In this document: positions 36,248 through 44,237 of the stretch, piece by piece
Position numbering within the stretch: position 1 is the stretch's first letter
Layout: the number at the start of each line of letters is the position of its first letter
Assembly: GCA_036703985.1 (NCBI GenBank)
Contig: DATNQN010000075.1
Span: 57,257-121,256, forward strand
Direction: 5' to 3'
DNA length: 64,000 nt
From: Leptolyngbyaceae cyanobacterium
Lineage (GTDB): Bacteria; Cyanobacteriota; Cyanobacteriia; Cyanobacteriales; Aerosakkonemataceae
Notes under the pieces: model-generated
Seen by the model: the letters and a program-made list of their open reading frames with translations, nothing else
What the model was told of the DNA's origin: nothing
Database searches by the model: none
Position numbers and translations under genes: made by a program

Positions 36248-37780
36248 TTAAACAGCCTCTTTGCGGGTAGTTTTGTCACCCACTTTTTGATAGAAGCCCC
36301 ATTCTACTTGCTCTTCCGACAGTTCTGGGTCTACACCAGCAAACACATCGCGGAACAGAGTCCGAGATCCGTGCCAAATATGACCGAAGAAGAACAGCAG
36401 CGCAAATACGGCGTGTCCGAAAGTAAACCAACCGCGAGTGCTGGTGCGGAATACACCGTCAGAATTGAGGGTGGCCCGATCGAACTCAATTGGTTCGCCC
36501 AATTGAGCCTTACGAGCAAATTGCTTCACATCTGTTGGGTCGCTAAAGGTTTTCCCATCTAGTGCGCCACCGTAGAAACTAACAGTAACGCCTGCTTGCT
36601 CGAAGCTATATCTGGATTCAGCACGACGGAATGGAATATCTGCACGGATAACTCCATCTTTGTCGGTGAGAACCACGGGGAAAGTTTCAAAGAAGTTGGG
36701 CATCCGGCGAACGGTCAACTCGCGGCCTTCAGCATCTTTGAATACGGGGTGGCCCAGCCATCCTTGGGCAATTCCATCACCCTTGTTCATCGGGCCGACG
36801 CGGAACAGACCGCCTTTGGCAGGGCTGTTACCAACATAGTCATAGAAAGCCAGTTTTTCTGGAATAGCGGCGTAAGCTTCCGAAAGACTTGCACCTTCTG
36901 CCACGCTAGCTTGTACGCGACGGTTAATTTCTTGTTGGAAATAACCTTGATCCCACTGATAGCGGGTCGGGCCAAATAGTTCGATCGGTGTAGCTGCGCT
37001 GCCGTACCACATCGTACCTGCCACCACGAAGGCAGCAAAGAATACTGCGGCGATACTGCTGGAAAGTACGGTTTCGATGTTCCCCATCCGGAGAGCTTTA
37101 TACAAGCGCTCTGGTGGACGAACGGTTAAGTGGAACAACCCAGCAATGATTCCGACCACACCCGCAGCAATATGGTGAGCGACGATGCCACCAGGATTGT
37201 ACGGGTTAAAGCCTTCCGGCCCCCATGCTGGCGCTACGGGTTGGACGCTTCCCGTCAAACCGTAGGGGTCGGATACCCACATTCCAGGGCCAAATAGTCC
37301 TGACAAGTGGAAAGCACCGAAACCAAAGCAAAGCAGACCGGACAAAAATAGGTGAATGCCAAACATTTTTGGCAAGTCAAGGGCAGGTTCCCCAGTGCGG
37401 GGATCTCTGAAGAGTTCCAGATCCCAGTAAACCCAGTGCCAAACGGCAGCTAGGAACAGCAGACCGGAAAGAACGATGTGAGCGGCAGCAACGCCTTCAA
37501 AGCTCCAGAAGCCAGGATCGATAACCGCCTTGTTAGGAATGATGCTCCAACCGCCCCAAGAGTCTGTTACCCCCAAACGGGCCATGAATGGCATCACGAA
37601 CATCCCTTGACGCCACATGGGGTTCAGGACTGGATCGCTGGGGTCATAAATTGCTAGTTCGTACAAGGCCATAGAACCGGCCCACCCTGCCACCAGGGCA
37701 GTGTGCATTAGGTGTACAGAAATCAGCCGGCCTGGGTCGTTCAGGACAACTGTATGTACTCGGTACCAGGGTAGTCCCAT
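36248..37780 (-). CDS. psbB: Photosystem II CP47 chlorophyll apoprotein
   Basis: 510 residues, full length. The start [20 protein letters not shown], six membrane helices with paired His ligands for chlorophyll ([41 protein letters not shown]) and the large lumenal loop between helices V and VI are all present. CP47 is the core antenna of PSII that passes energy to D1/D2. GGAGGAGCG lies just before the ATG. psbT follows. Confidence 0.98.
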   Translation of the reverse strand: MGLPWYRVHTVVLNDPGRLISVHLMHTALVAGWAGSMALYELAIYDPSDPVLNPMWRQGMFVMPFMARLGVTDSWGGWSIIPNKAVIDPGFWSFEGVAAAHIVLSGLLFLAAVWHWVYWDLELFRDPRTGEPALDLPKMFGIHLFLSGLLCFGFGAFHLSGLFGPGMWVSDPYGLTGSVQPVAPAWGPEGFNPYNPGGIVAHHIAAGVVGIIAGLFHLTVRPPERLYKALRMGNIETVLSSSIAAVFFAAFVVAGTMWYGSAATPIELFGPTRYQWDQGYFQQEINRRVQASVAEGASLSEAYAAIPEKLAFYDYVGNSPAKGGLFRVGPMNKGDGIAQGWLGHPVFKDAEGRELTVRRMPNFFETFPVVLTDKDGVIRADIPFRRAESRYSFEQAGVTVSFYGGALDGKTFSDPTDVKQFARKAQLGEPIEFDRATLNSDGVFRTSTRGWFTFGHAVFALLFFFGHIWHGSRTLFRDVFAGVDPELSEEQVEWGFYQKVGDKTTRKEAV

Positions 37781-38039
37781 TGACTACGCTCCTCCTCGAT
37801 AAGTGTTGTTTGGCGCGAACTTTTATGCAGTTTGTTAAGGTTCTAGATCCTGAGGCTGTCTCCTAATGTCTTTATTTAAGACACTCTGAGCAGTTTAACA
37901 ATGCCTTTTGGAAAATGAGAGTATTTAAAGAAGTGTAAACCGTGTAGGTGCCTATTGCAAGCAGATTTATCGGCTCGATCGAAGGCAGTATGGTTATTCT
38001 CCTGTTGCTTAGCGAGCAATTTTTAATTTTAGACTAGCG

Positions 38040-38375
38040 CTACAAAACTACAGAATGAATATTATTTAACTGACACATTGTTTGCGCTGCCGCTAGTCGC
38101 TCTAGCACTTGTTCGGCACTCATCAAGCGTTTTAGCACCACTTGACCGATTGTTTTCGCGCCAGGATCGACTTGAGCTTGGGGGCTAGGTTTCACTTCCA
38201 CTGTTAATATGGCATCTTCGACGCGATAGAGCCATAACTTTTCGTTTTGTTCCACTAAGCAAATATTCATTCGCTCAATGTCAGGTCGGCGTCGCCAAGC
38301 GGTCTCGCTCCACAGACCATCGGACGCCCACACTCTACCAACTAACCATCCATCAGAAAGGAAAAAATACTTCAC
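38040..38375 (-). CDS. Conserved cyanobacterial hypothetical protein upstream of psbB
   Basis: 111 residues, MKYFFLSDGWLVGRVWASDG to LNNIHSVVL. It contains LWLYRVEDAILTVEVKPS and IGQVVLKRLMSAEQVLERLA, a pattern I recognise as a short cyanobacteria-only family without assigned function. Same strand as psbB with a 259-bp gap that should hold the psbB promoter. A role in photosynthesis is possible only by position. Confidence 0.65.
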   Translation of the reverse strand: MKYFFLSDGWLVGRVWASDGLWSETAWRRRPDIERMNICLVEQNEKLWLYRVEDAILTVEVKPSPQAQVDPGAKTIGQVVLKRLMSAEQVLERLAAAQTMCQLNNIHSVVL

Positions 38376-38534
38376 AACCTCTTGTCTGCCACTGTGTTTG
38401 TCAAATTATGACCTGTTTGGCCAAAAATTGCGCTGCTTTTGTAGTTTCATTGTAAAAGAAGCAAAATGTTGCATAAAATGGTTTTAATAGCAAGAGGCAG
38501 GGGCGTAAAAAATTTATTTAATCAGAGTTTTGGT

Positions 38535-40013
38535 TTATTTTTCCAGTTTTTCCATTTCTCTGTGCCATTGTTTTAATTTGGCGTCTCTTTCCTTTTGCTC
38601 TTTTGGGGAAGGGAGAGATAACCCATTGTTTGAATCGTATTTACCCTGATGCTTGGGTAAACCAAAAAAGTAATCAATAGCAGAATTGGGGTAAATTTTC
38701 TTTTCTCTTAGTAACTTTTCACAATTTGGTTGCCAGTAGCAAACGCGATCGCAAATTTCGCCCCCTAGTTGTCGGAGACGTTTCGCGGATAATTGAGAAG
38801 GGCCAAATAACATTAATTCGATGTTAGGCTGGCGGGGTAACAGCCGAGCTTCCTTACCCGCTCCTCGCAGAAATTCTACAACGAAATAATTGCCTAAATC
38901 AAAGATACAAATTTCGGTCGTTTCCTTGTTATTTTCAGCCAAAGTATCAACAGCTATTTGCAGTTGATAGCCCAGGCTGTCGAGCGAAGACTGGGGTAAA
39001 ATAAGGCGAATTCTTTGAATGCGATCGCTATAATTTGCCCAAAAATCTCGCCTTTCTTCTAATTGCTGCCTTTCTTCGTCTGGCAATTCGAGCATTCTAA
39101 TTAATAAATCGATTAAAGTTTGAAAGTAACCGTAATTAATCGTACCGATCCATTGGCTGAGATTAGCCTTGGCAGAGTCGGAAAATTGGTGCCATTTTGA
39201 TTCATGATGAATGGGAGAATATTGCTGTTGCAGCCATTCAACAATTTTGCTCAGACGGGTAACTATTTGGCTCGAAACTTTGTCGAGTAGCTCTTCCACA
39301 GATGCTATTTGCTGTTGAGATGACATCTGTTGAAGACACCGCAACAACCATTCTACTTCTTGTCGATTAGAAAGTTGATTTTTAGCAAAAATTCCGGCGA
39401 TGCAATCGAGTGCTATAGTAGCTTGGGAAATTGCACTAGGCAAGTTGGCAGTTTCTAAAAGTTCTTGGGGAGTGCGAAGATATTGCCAGCTAATTTTAGC
39501 TAAATTTTGAGCAGCGTCTTTTTGGGAAAGAGTTCTGATTAATTGAACTGGTAAACCATCATTTCCAGTAACGCGAATTGCAAACTCAGGGAAAGTTTCA
39601 ACTAAGGATGAAGGTATTAAGCTTAATTGCTTATATTTAATTGCAACAGTATTAAATTTACTGTAATGAAGAGCTAAATGCCAAAACAAACGATATTTCA
39701 GCCAAGAATCATGAGTTGCTACTTGCCAAATTAGTTGAGATGTTTGTTTGGCAAGGTCGGGATGTTTGCGATCCCACTCGGTTTTGGCATAAAGACAATA
39801 AACCCATTCTAATTGAGTTATGCAATCGTCTTGTCCATTTTGAATATCTGTAATAATTTCGTCAACAGAGCGTGGTGAATTTGTCTTTATTTTGCGAATA
39901 TTTAGGTTAATTACTAATTTATCAATGATTCTTTCACTAGCCCTTTTTAGTTTAGTTGGTTCCCACTGGGAAGGGCTAGGCGGCAGTTGCATTTGACGGA
40001 ACTGAAAATTCAT
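38535..40013 (-). CDS. zorC: ZorC-like (EH_signature) protein of a Zorya-type defence operon
   Basis: 492 residues, mostly helical, ending in a mixed domain (FDLGNYFVVEFLRGAGKEARLL, IELMLFGPSQLSAKRLRQLG) that resembles the EH_signature module of ZorC. The last residues (EQKERDAKLKQWHREMEKLEK) are coiled. In Zorya type I, ZorC is a cytosolic DNA-binding component recruited by the ZorAB motor. Identification rests strongly on context: it directly follows zorB and zorA-like genes on the same strand. A REP-like palindrome lies in the 70-bp gap to zorB. No zorD follows; the next gene belongs to the psbB region. Confidence 0.65.
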   Translation of the reverse strand: MNFQFRQMQLPPSPSQWEPTKLKRASERIIDKLVINLNIRKIKTNSPRSVDEIITDIQNGQDDCITQLEWVYCLYAKTEWDRKHPDLAKQTSQLIWQVATHDSWLKYRLFWHLALHYSKFNTVAIKYKQLSLIPSSLVETFPEFAIRVTGNDGLPVQLIRTLSQKDAAQNLAKISWQYLRTPQELLETANLPSAISQATIALDCIAGIFAKNQLSNRQEVEWLLRCLQQMSSQQQIASVEELLDKVSSQIVTRLSKIVEWLQQQYSPIHHESKWHQFSDSAKANLSQWIGTINYGYFQTLIDLLIRMLELPDEERQQLEERRDFWANYSDRIQRIRLILPQSSLDSLGYQLQIAVDTLAENNKETTEICIFDLGNYFVVEFLRGAGKEARLLPRQPNIELMLFGPSQLSAKRLRQLGGEICDRVCYWQPNCEKLLREKKIYPNSAIDYFFGLPKHQGKYDSNNGLSLPSPKEQKERDAKLKQWHREMEKLEK

Positions 40014-40029
40014 GATTCTTGACTTAAAA

Positions 40030-40054
40030 GGTTTGTAGTAATGACTTCAGTCCT
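40030..40054. repeat. REP-like palindrome between zorB and zorC
   Basis: GTTTGTAGTAATGACTTCAG followed by TCCTT: a diverged copy of the RAYT-associated palindrome. Confidence 0.65.
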
Positions 40055-40083
40055 TAGTCTTGAGGAATGAACTAATAATCAGT

Positions 40084-40812
40084 TTATTTTTTCGGAAATT
40101 TATTGTATAATTCAACTAAGTTTTCTCGGCGGAATTGGAAACGGAAAACCACTTTGCGATCGCGCGGTTCATCCACATTCTGTGTAGCATCGATTTCACC
40201 TCGGCCAGCCGCTAGCAGTTTTTGTTTAAATCGAGATTTAGCTGGAAATTTCATCTCATCTGATAAGATATAATCAGCCACAGATTTAGACCGTTGCAAA
40301 CTTAAATTTAGGTTACTAGGATCGGAACCTTTAGAACTAGTGTGACCTTCAATAATTACACGAGCAATCTGTTTATCGAATTCCGGATTGGAAAATATCA
40401 CTTTACTATATAGTGGGATAAAAGCTTGCAAAAACTTTTTTCCTTCTGGTTTTAGTTCTGCGCTAGCTTCATCAAACAGAATGCGATCGCGAATACTCAC
40501 ATCCCCAGTTTCCGGATCGACGGTGAGAACGTCTTTTCCTCCTACCTTCCCCTCTAGAGTTTGCACGATCAGTTGGGGGAGTGCTTGAAACGCCTTTTGG
40601 TATTGTTGCAACTCTTGTTGCAGTTTTTCCACTTCACGAATTTTTTCATTCAACTTTTGGATATGTTCGTTTAGCTGAATTTGTACGGTGATAAACAGAA
40701 GTGCGAAAAACATCAGCAAACCGGACATTAAATCGCCGATGGAAAGTAAGACGCTAGAATCTTCTGCTTCTTCGATTTCCGATTCGATTTCAGAGGTATA
40801 TAAATCTCTCAT
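40084..40812 (-). CDS. zorB: ZorB-like (MotB/OmpA) protein
   Basis: 242 residues. One membrane helix (about 26-45) carries Asp27 in SIGDLMSGLLMFFALLFI, the position of the proton-binding Asp of MotB/ZorB. A short coiled coil follows (about 48-80), then an OmpA-like peptidoglycan-binding domain (about 105-235) with VIIEGHTSSKG, NLSLQRSKSVADYIL and GRGEIDATQ. With the ZorA-like protein it would form the ion-driven motor of a Zorya system. The RAYT gene and a REP pair separate it from zorA. Confidence 0.85.
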   Translation of the reverse strand: MRDLYTSEIESEIEEAEDSSVLLSIGDLMSGLLMFFALLFITVQIQLNEHIQKLNEKIREVEKLQQELQQYQKAFQALPQLIVQTLEGKVGGKDVLTVDPETGDVSIRDRILFDEASAELKPEGKKFLQAFIPLYSKVIFSNPEFDKQIARVIIEGHTSSKGSDPSNLNLSLQRSKSVADYILSDEMKFPAKSRFKQKLLAAGRGEIDATQNVDEPRDRKVVFRFQFRRENLVELYNKFPKK

Positions 40813-40827
40813 TTCCCTATCCCAATT

Positions 40828-40877
40828 AAGGACTAAAGTCCTTACTACAAACGTTTGTAGTGAGGACTTTAGTCCTC
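40828..40877. repeat. REP palindrome pair at the 3' side of the RAYT gene
   Basis: Two abutting 25-nt arms (AAGGACTAAAGTCCTTACTA... and its complement with one mismatch), each arm itself containing the AAGGACT/AGTCCTT palindrome. The RAYT stop codon (40869-40871) lies inside the second arm, and the zorB ATG is 16 bases from the first. Confidence 0.85.
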
Positions 40878-41477
40878 ATTCTTAATATCATCCCAACCAC
40901 TTCCATAATCTCGCACTGGATATTTAATCCAAGAATCGCGCAGCCATTCTCTTCCATAATGATTCAAATACCAGTGAACGCTACTTTCAACCCAATCATA
41001 AGGAGATTTTACCCAACCATGCTTAACAGGATTGTAATGGATATAGTTAAGTGTTGTATAGTAGTGTCGTTCCGATCGAATAGCTCTGTCAGCATAACTA
41101 TACCAAATTTGACGACCTGTTACATTTTCTTCAAGATTCCATTGACGAGATATCGATCCATGAACCGAACGAAATAGCTTACTTAAAAGATCGAAGTTTG
41201 TAACTTGTACTAAAAGATGATAATGATTAGGTAAAATCACCCAAGCCAGTAATTCCATGTCTCGATTGATCAAAGCTTCAAATAAATGATTTAGCAGTTG
41301 TTGGCGACGAGATTCATTTTTAATGTGAGACTTGTGTTCGTAACAAGCTGCTGTTAGTAAATCAAAAATGCGATCGCGTACTTGATGTGGTGGAGAATGA
41401 GGCGGGTAGCCATTAGCTAGGCGTTGCTGAACTAATTCAGCTTTTTGTTCTGGTGTTAATTTCCGATATTCATACAT
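40869..41477 (-). CDS. REP-associated tyrosine transposase (RAYT, Y1 HUH family)
   Basis: 202 residues from ATG 41477 (AAGGATG upstream). The HUH motif is His88-x-His90 in LPNHYHLLV, and the catalytic tyrosine lies in NYIHYNPVKHG. RAYTs are single-copy, domesticated relatives of IS200 transposases that process REP palindromes. The gene is bracketed by REP pairs at 40828-40877 and 41514-41569, and further copies occur at 18502, 18534 and 40030. It is inserted between zorA and zorB of the defence operon in the same orientation. Confidence 0.9.
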   Translation of the reverse strand: MYEYRKLTPEQKAELVQQRLANGYPPHSPPHQVRDRIFDLLTAACYEHKSHIKNESRRQQLLNHLFEALINRDMELLAWVILPNHYHLLVQVTNFDLLSKLFRSVHGSISRQWNLEENVTGRQIWYSYADRAIRSERHYYTTLNYIHYNPVKHGWVKSPYDWVESSVHWYLNHYGREWLRDSWIKYPVRDYGSGWDDIKNED

Positions 41478-41513
41478 AAATAACATCCTTCTTAGTTTGC
41501 AATAAAGACTTTG

Positions 41514-41569
41514 GTTTGTAGTAAGGACTTTAGTCCTTAGTTTTGAGGACTAAAGTCCTCACTACGAAC
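41514..41569. repeat. REP palindrome pair at the 5' side of the RAYT gene
   Basis: GTTTGTAGTAAGGACTTTAG...TCCTT and an inverted copy separated by a 6-base loop. The zorA stop codon TAG (41562-41564, minus) is part of this REP, in the segment complementary to ACTAC. Confidence 0.85.
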
Positions 41570-43787
41570 CTCTCGCTCCTAAATTATCTGCGGAAGCCAC
41601 CAAATAATGTGCTACTTGCATCAAACCGTTGGAAGTTTCTTGCAAACCACTACAAACTTTGGCCATCGAGTTATCTGCTTCTTCAAAAAATTGATTTTGG
41701 GATGCAGTAACTCTCTCTAAATAATCGATCAGTTGATGATTCCCTACTTCTAAAGCTTGGTTAAATTGACTTACCATATTTTGATAAGCCGTTTCCACGC
41801 TTTGTACTTGTTCTTGTCCGGCTTGAAAAGAGCGATCTAATTGATTTACCATCTTTTCATAGGTAGTTGATAAACGCTGTGATTCTTCCCTAAATTGATT
41901 CACCATATTGTCATAAACACCTTGCACTCGCAGGACTTCTTGTCCGGTAATGCGAGCGAGTTCTTGTAATTGCGCCAAACGTTCGCTAGCATTTAAACCG
42001 ACAGAATTAGCAAAATTACTAACTTTTTCGACAGTTACCCGAATATTAGCCATAGTTCGATCCACTTCTATGGTTAATTCTTTCCGTTTCTCTGTTTCTT
42101 CTCGGAAAACTCGCTCTAAATCTGCAACTACTTGCGCTAATCCTTGCTGTTGCTTGCCAAGTGTAGATTCTAAAAGATTATTTTGCTCGGTAAAAAATTC
42201 TTGCAGAGATGCTTGATAATTTACCCGAAATAGCTCTAATTCTTGCTGCACTGTCTGGCGCGTATTCTGAAGCATAGAATCAACATTTTGCAAGCTGCCA
42301 ACCAAGTTTTCTTTCGCTTCATTCATCAATTGACAAGCTTCTGTTCCTACAGCTTGAATCGTGTCAGATTGACTTTGAAAAGCAGTATGAGCAGCTTTTA
42401 AAATATTGGTCATTCTTTCTTGCACTTCATCTAGCATTTTTCTTTCTTGTTCTGCTTGCGCGTGCAGGGATGCCATCAAATTTTCTCTAATTCCTCGAAA
42501 CGTAGCAGCCGCATCTTGAGCGCTTTCTTGAAATGCGATTCTTTGCGCTTTCATTCCCTCAATACTTTCTCCAACACCAGAGCGAATTTCGGTAGCCATT
42601 TGCTGCAAAACACCCTGAGTATCGGTTTGGAATTGGCTTAAAATTTGTTGGAGATTAACGGCAAATTGTTGCAATTGTACGACAGTATCTTGCTGAAAGT
42701 TTTGGATTGTCAGAATAGAAGATGATAAACTTTGAGAAATGCCGCCTAATTCATTTTTCAATTCTCTCACAGCAAGGGAAGCTTCCTGAGTTAATTGTGC
42801 GCTTTGATCCAGTCTTCCCACAACAGGCTCAATTACTTCCATCCGCAGTGCTTGAATTAAATTATTTAAGATTTCTTGACCTTGATCCGCTTTAATTTCC
42901 CGTAAAGTAATTAATTCTTGGCGAATTTCTTGAAAGACAGGTGTCATTGTTAAACCAATTTGTTCGCCAATTTTTTGGGAACTAAATTGACTCTGGACTT
43001 CTACTATTTGGGCAAATCCAGTTCTCATTGTTTCGGCAGCACTGGTAATCGCAATCGCGGCATCTCTATTAGTATCTGGTTGCAATCTAGCGAACATTTG
43101 TCCAGGTGATTGCAATGCGGCAATTTTATCTAATTTAGTTCGTAAATTTTCCCGTTGTTGTTGTCTTTCTTGTTCACCCCATGCCAAAACTAAAGTGAAA
43201 ATACTGGAAGCACCTAACCCCATCAGTGATGTGGAAAAAGCGGTTTTCATTCCTTCGAGTAATTGTCTAATTGATGGTAGCAATTCTTTAGTGTTTTCCA
43301 AGGAGCCTAAGCTAACATCCTGCAATCCCGTTTGAATGCCATAAAATGTTCCTAATACCCCGATCGCAACGAGTATACTGGGTACAAATCGCCATTGGCT
43401 GCGCGGTATTGAGCGAGTGAAAATGGTAGGATATTGTAACAGCAAAAATCGTCCTCCTTGAATTTCGGCTGCGTAAGCGTCACCGCTGAAAGTGACATCT
43501 CCTACTAAATATTCGCTAAACCAGTCGAGGAGAGGTTTCCAATTTTCTGGTGTGGTTTCTTGGGGATGTAATTCGATTTTACCTTTGCTAATTGTTACAT
43601 CGTTTAATGTTTTGGTTAAGTATGCGATCGCATTTGCAATCGGGCGAATTTTCGCTCTCTGAGATCGCTGGTACTGCCTAACTGAGCTATACTCACCCCA
43701 AACTGCTACCGCTAAGAGAATAAGCGCTGCCCAATGAAAAAAGCTGTTCTGCCATATAATTCCGAAAAAATTTTTTAAATAATCCAT
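41562..43787 (-). CDS. zorA: ZorA-like (MotA/TolQ) motor protein with long coiled-coil tail
   Basis: 741 residues. N-terminal membrane helix (about 15-33), then a MotA/TolQ/ExbB-like pair of helices (about 134-156, FVPSILVAIGVLGTFYGIQT, and about 182-204, AFSTSLMGLGASSIFTLVLA). The remaining ~530 residues are an almost continuous coiled coil, the intracellular tail typical of ZorA. In Zorya the ZorA5B2 motor in the membrane senses infection and signals through the tail. The reading frame ends in a REP sequence, so the last residues (ARGS) may not be original. Confidence 0.82.
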   Translation of the reverse strand: MDYLKNFFGIIWQNSFFHWAALILLAVAVWGEYSSVRQYQRSQRAKIRPIANAIAYLTKTLNDVTISKGKIELHPQETTPENWKPLLDWFSEYLVGDVTFSGDAYAAEIQGGRFLLLQYPTIFTRSIPRSQWRFVPSILVAIGVLGTFYGIQTGLQDVSLGSLENTKELLPSIRQLLEGMKTAFSTSLMGLGASSIFTLVLAWGEQERQQQRENLRTKLDKIAALQSPGQMFARLQPDTNRDAAIAITSAAETMRTGFAQIVEVQSQFSSQKIGEQIGLTMTPVFQEIRQELITLREIKADQGQEILNNLIQALRMEVIEPVVGRLDQSAQLTQEASLAVRELKNELGGISQSLSSSILTIQNFQQDTVVQLQQFAVNLQQILSQFQTDTQGVLQQMATEIRSGVGESIEGMKAQRIAFQESAQDAAATFRGIRENLMASLHAQAEQERKMLDEVQERMTNILKAAHTAFQSQSDTIQAVGTEACQLMNEAKENLVGSLQNVDSMLQNTRQTVQQELELFRVNYQASLQEFFTEQNNLLESTLGKQQQGLAQVVADLERVFREETEKRKELTIEVDRTMANIRVTVEKVSNFANSVGLNASERLAQLQELARITGQEVLRVQGVYDNMVNQFREESQRLSTTYEKMVNQLDRSFQAGQEQVQSVETAYQNMVSQFNQALEVGNHQLIDYLERVTASQNQFFEEADNSMAKVCSGLQETSNGLMQVAHYLVASADNLGARGS

Positions 43788-44237
43788 GTTGACATCCTAC
43801 TCATTTTATGTATTTGATTTGCTTAGGAATGAGTTAACTTAAGATCTTGCGCTAGGGCTAGAAACCGGGTTTCTTAACCAAATTATAGGTTTTTAGGTTT
43901 AGCTATTTGCAAGAAACCCGGTTTCTCAGGTCTTTTTGAGAATTGCGCTAGATGTGAGTTAATGGAAATGCGATCGCAAAACTCTACATTGCAAAAATCC
44001 TATCGCGATCGCCAAACCCTGGTTAAAGCTTTTCTACAACCAAGTTGTGTTATTAAGTCTATATGAATAAGAACTATTTGAGATGAGCTAGTTATAAAAA
44101 TATTTAATCATTACTATATATTTCCCACTTTACTAACGTTGACGAAGTGCGATCGCATCAGCGATATAGGTGGATAGTTAGCTTCTAATTGATGACAATT
44201 TTTTGAAGTATATTCTTTAATCACTGTTGAATTACTA
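43788..44237. other. Spacer between the helicase and zorA genes
   Basis: About 450 bases with HIP1 sites and the large repeat hairpin at 43860-43926. The zorA promoter should be here, but no clear consensus was identified. Confidence 0.45.
43860..43926. repeat. Wide inverted repeat AGAAACCGGGTTTCTT ... AAGAAACCCGGTTTCT
   Basis: Two 16-nt arms, each itself palindromic, separated by 35 bases. A two-copy form of the family at 1231-1261; CAGGTCTTTTTGAG after it also follows the copy at about 16870. Confidence 0.8.

Noticed and set aside
36596..36979. 127-codon plus-strand frame inside psbB
   Set aside because: Antisense shadow of the highly conserved CP47 lumenal loop.
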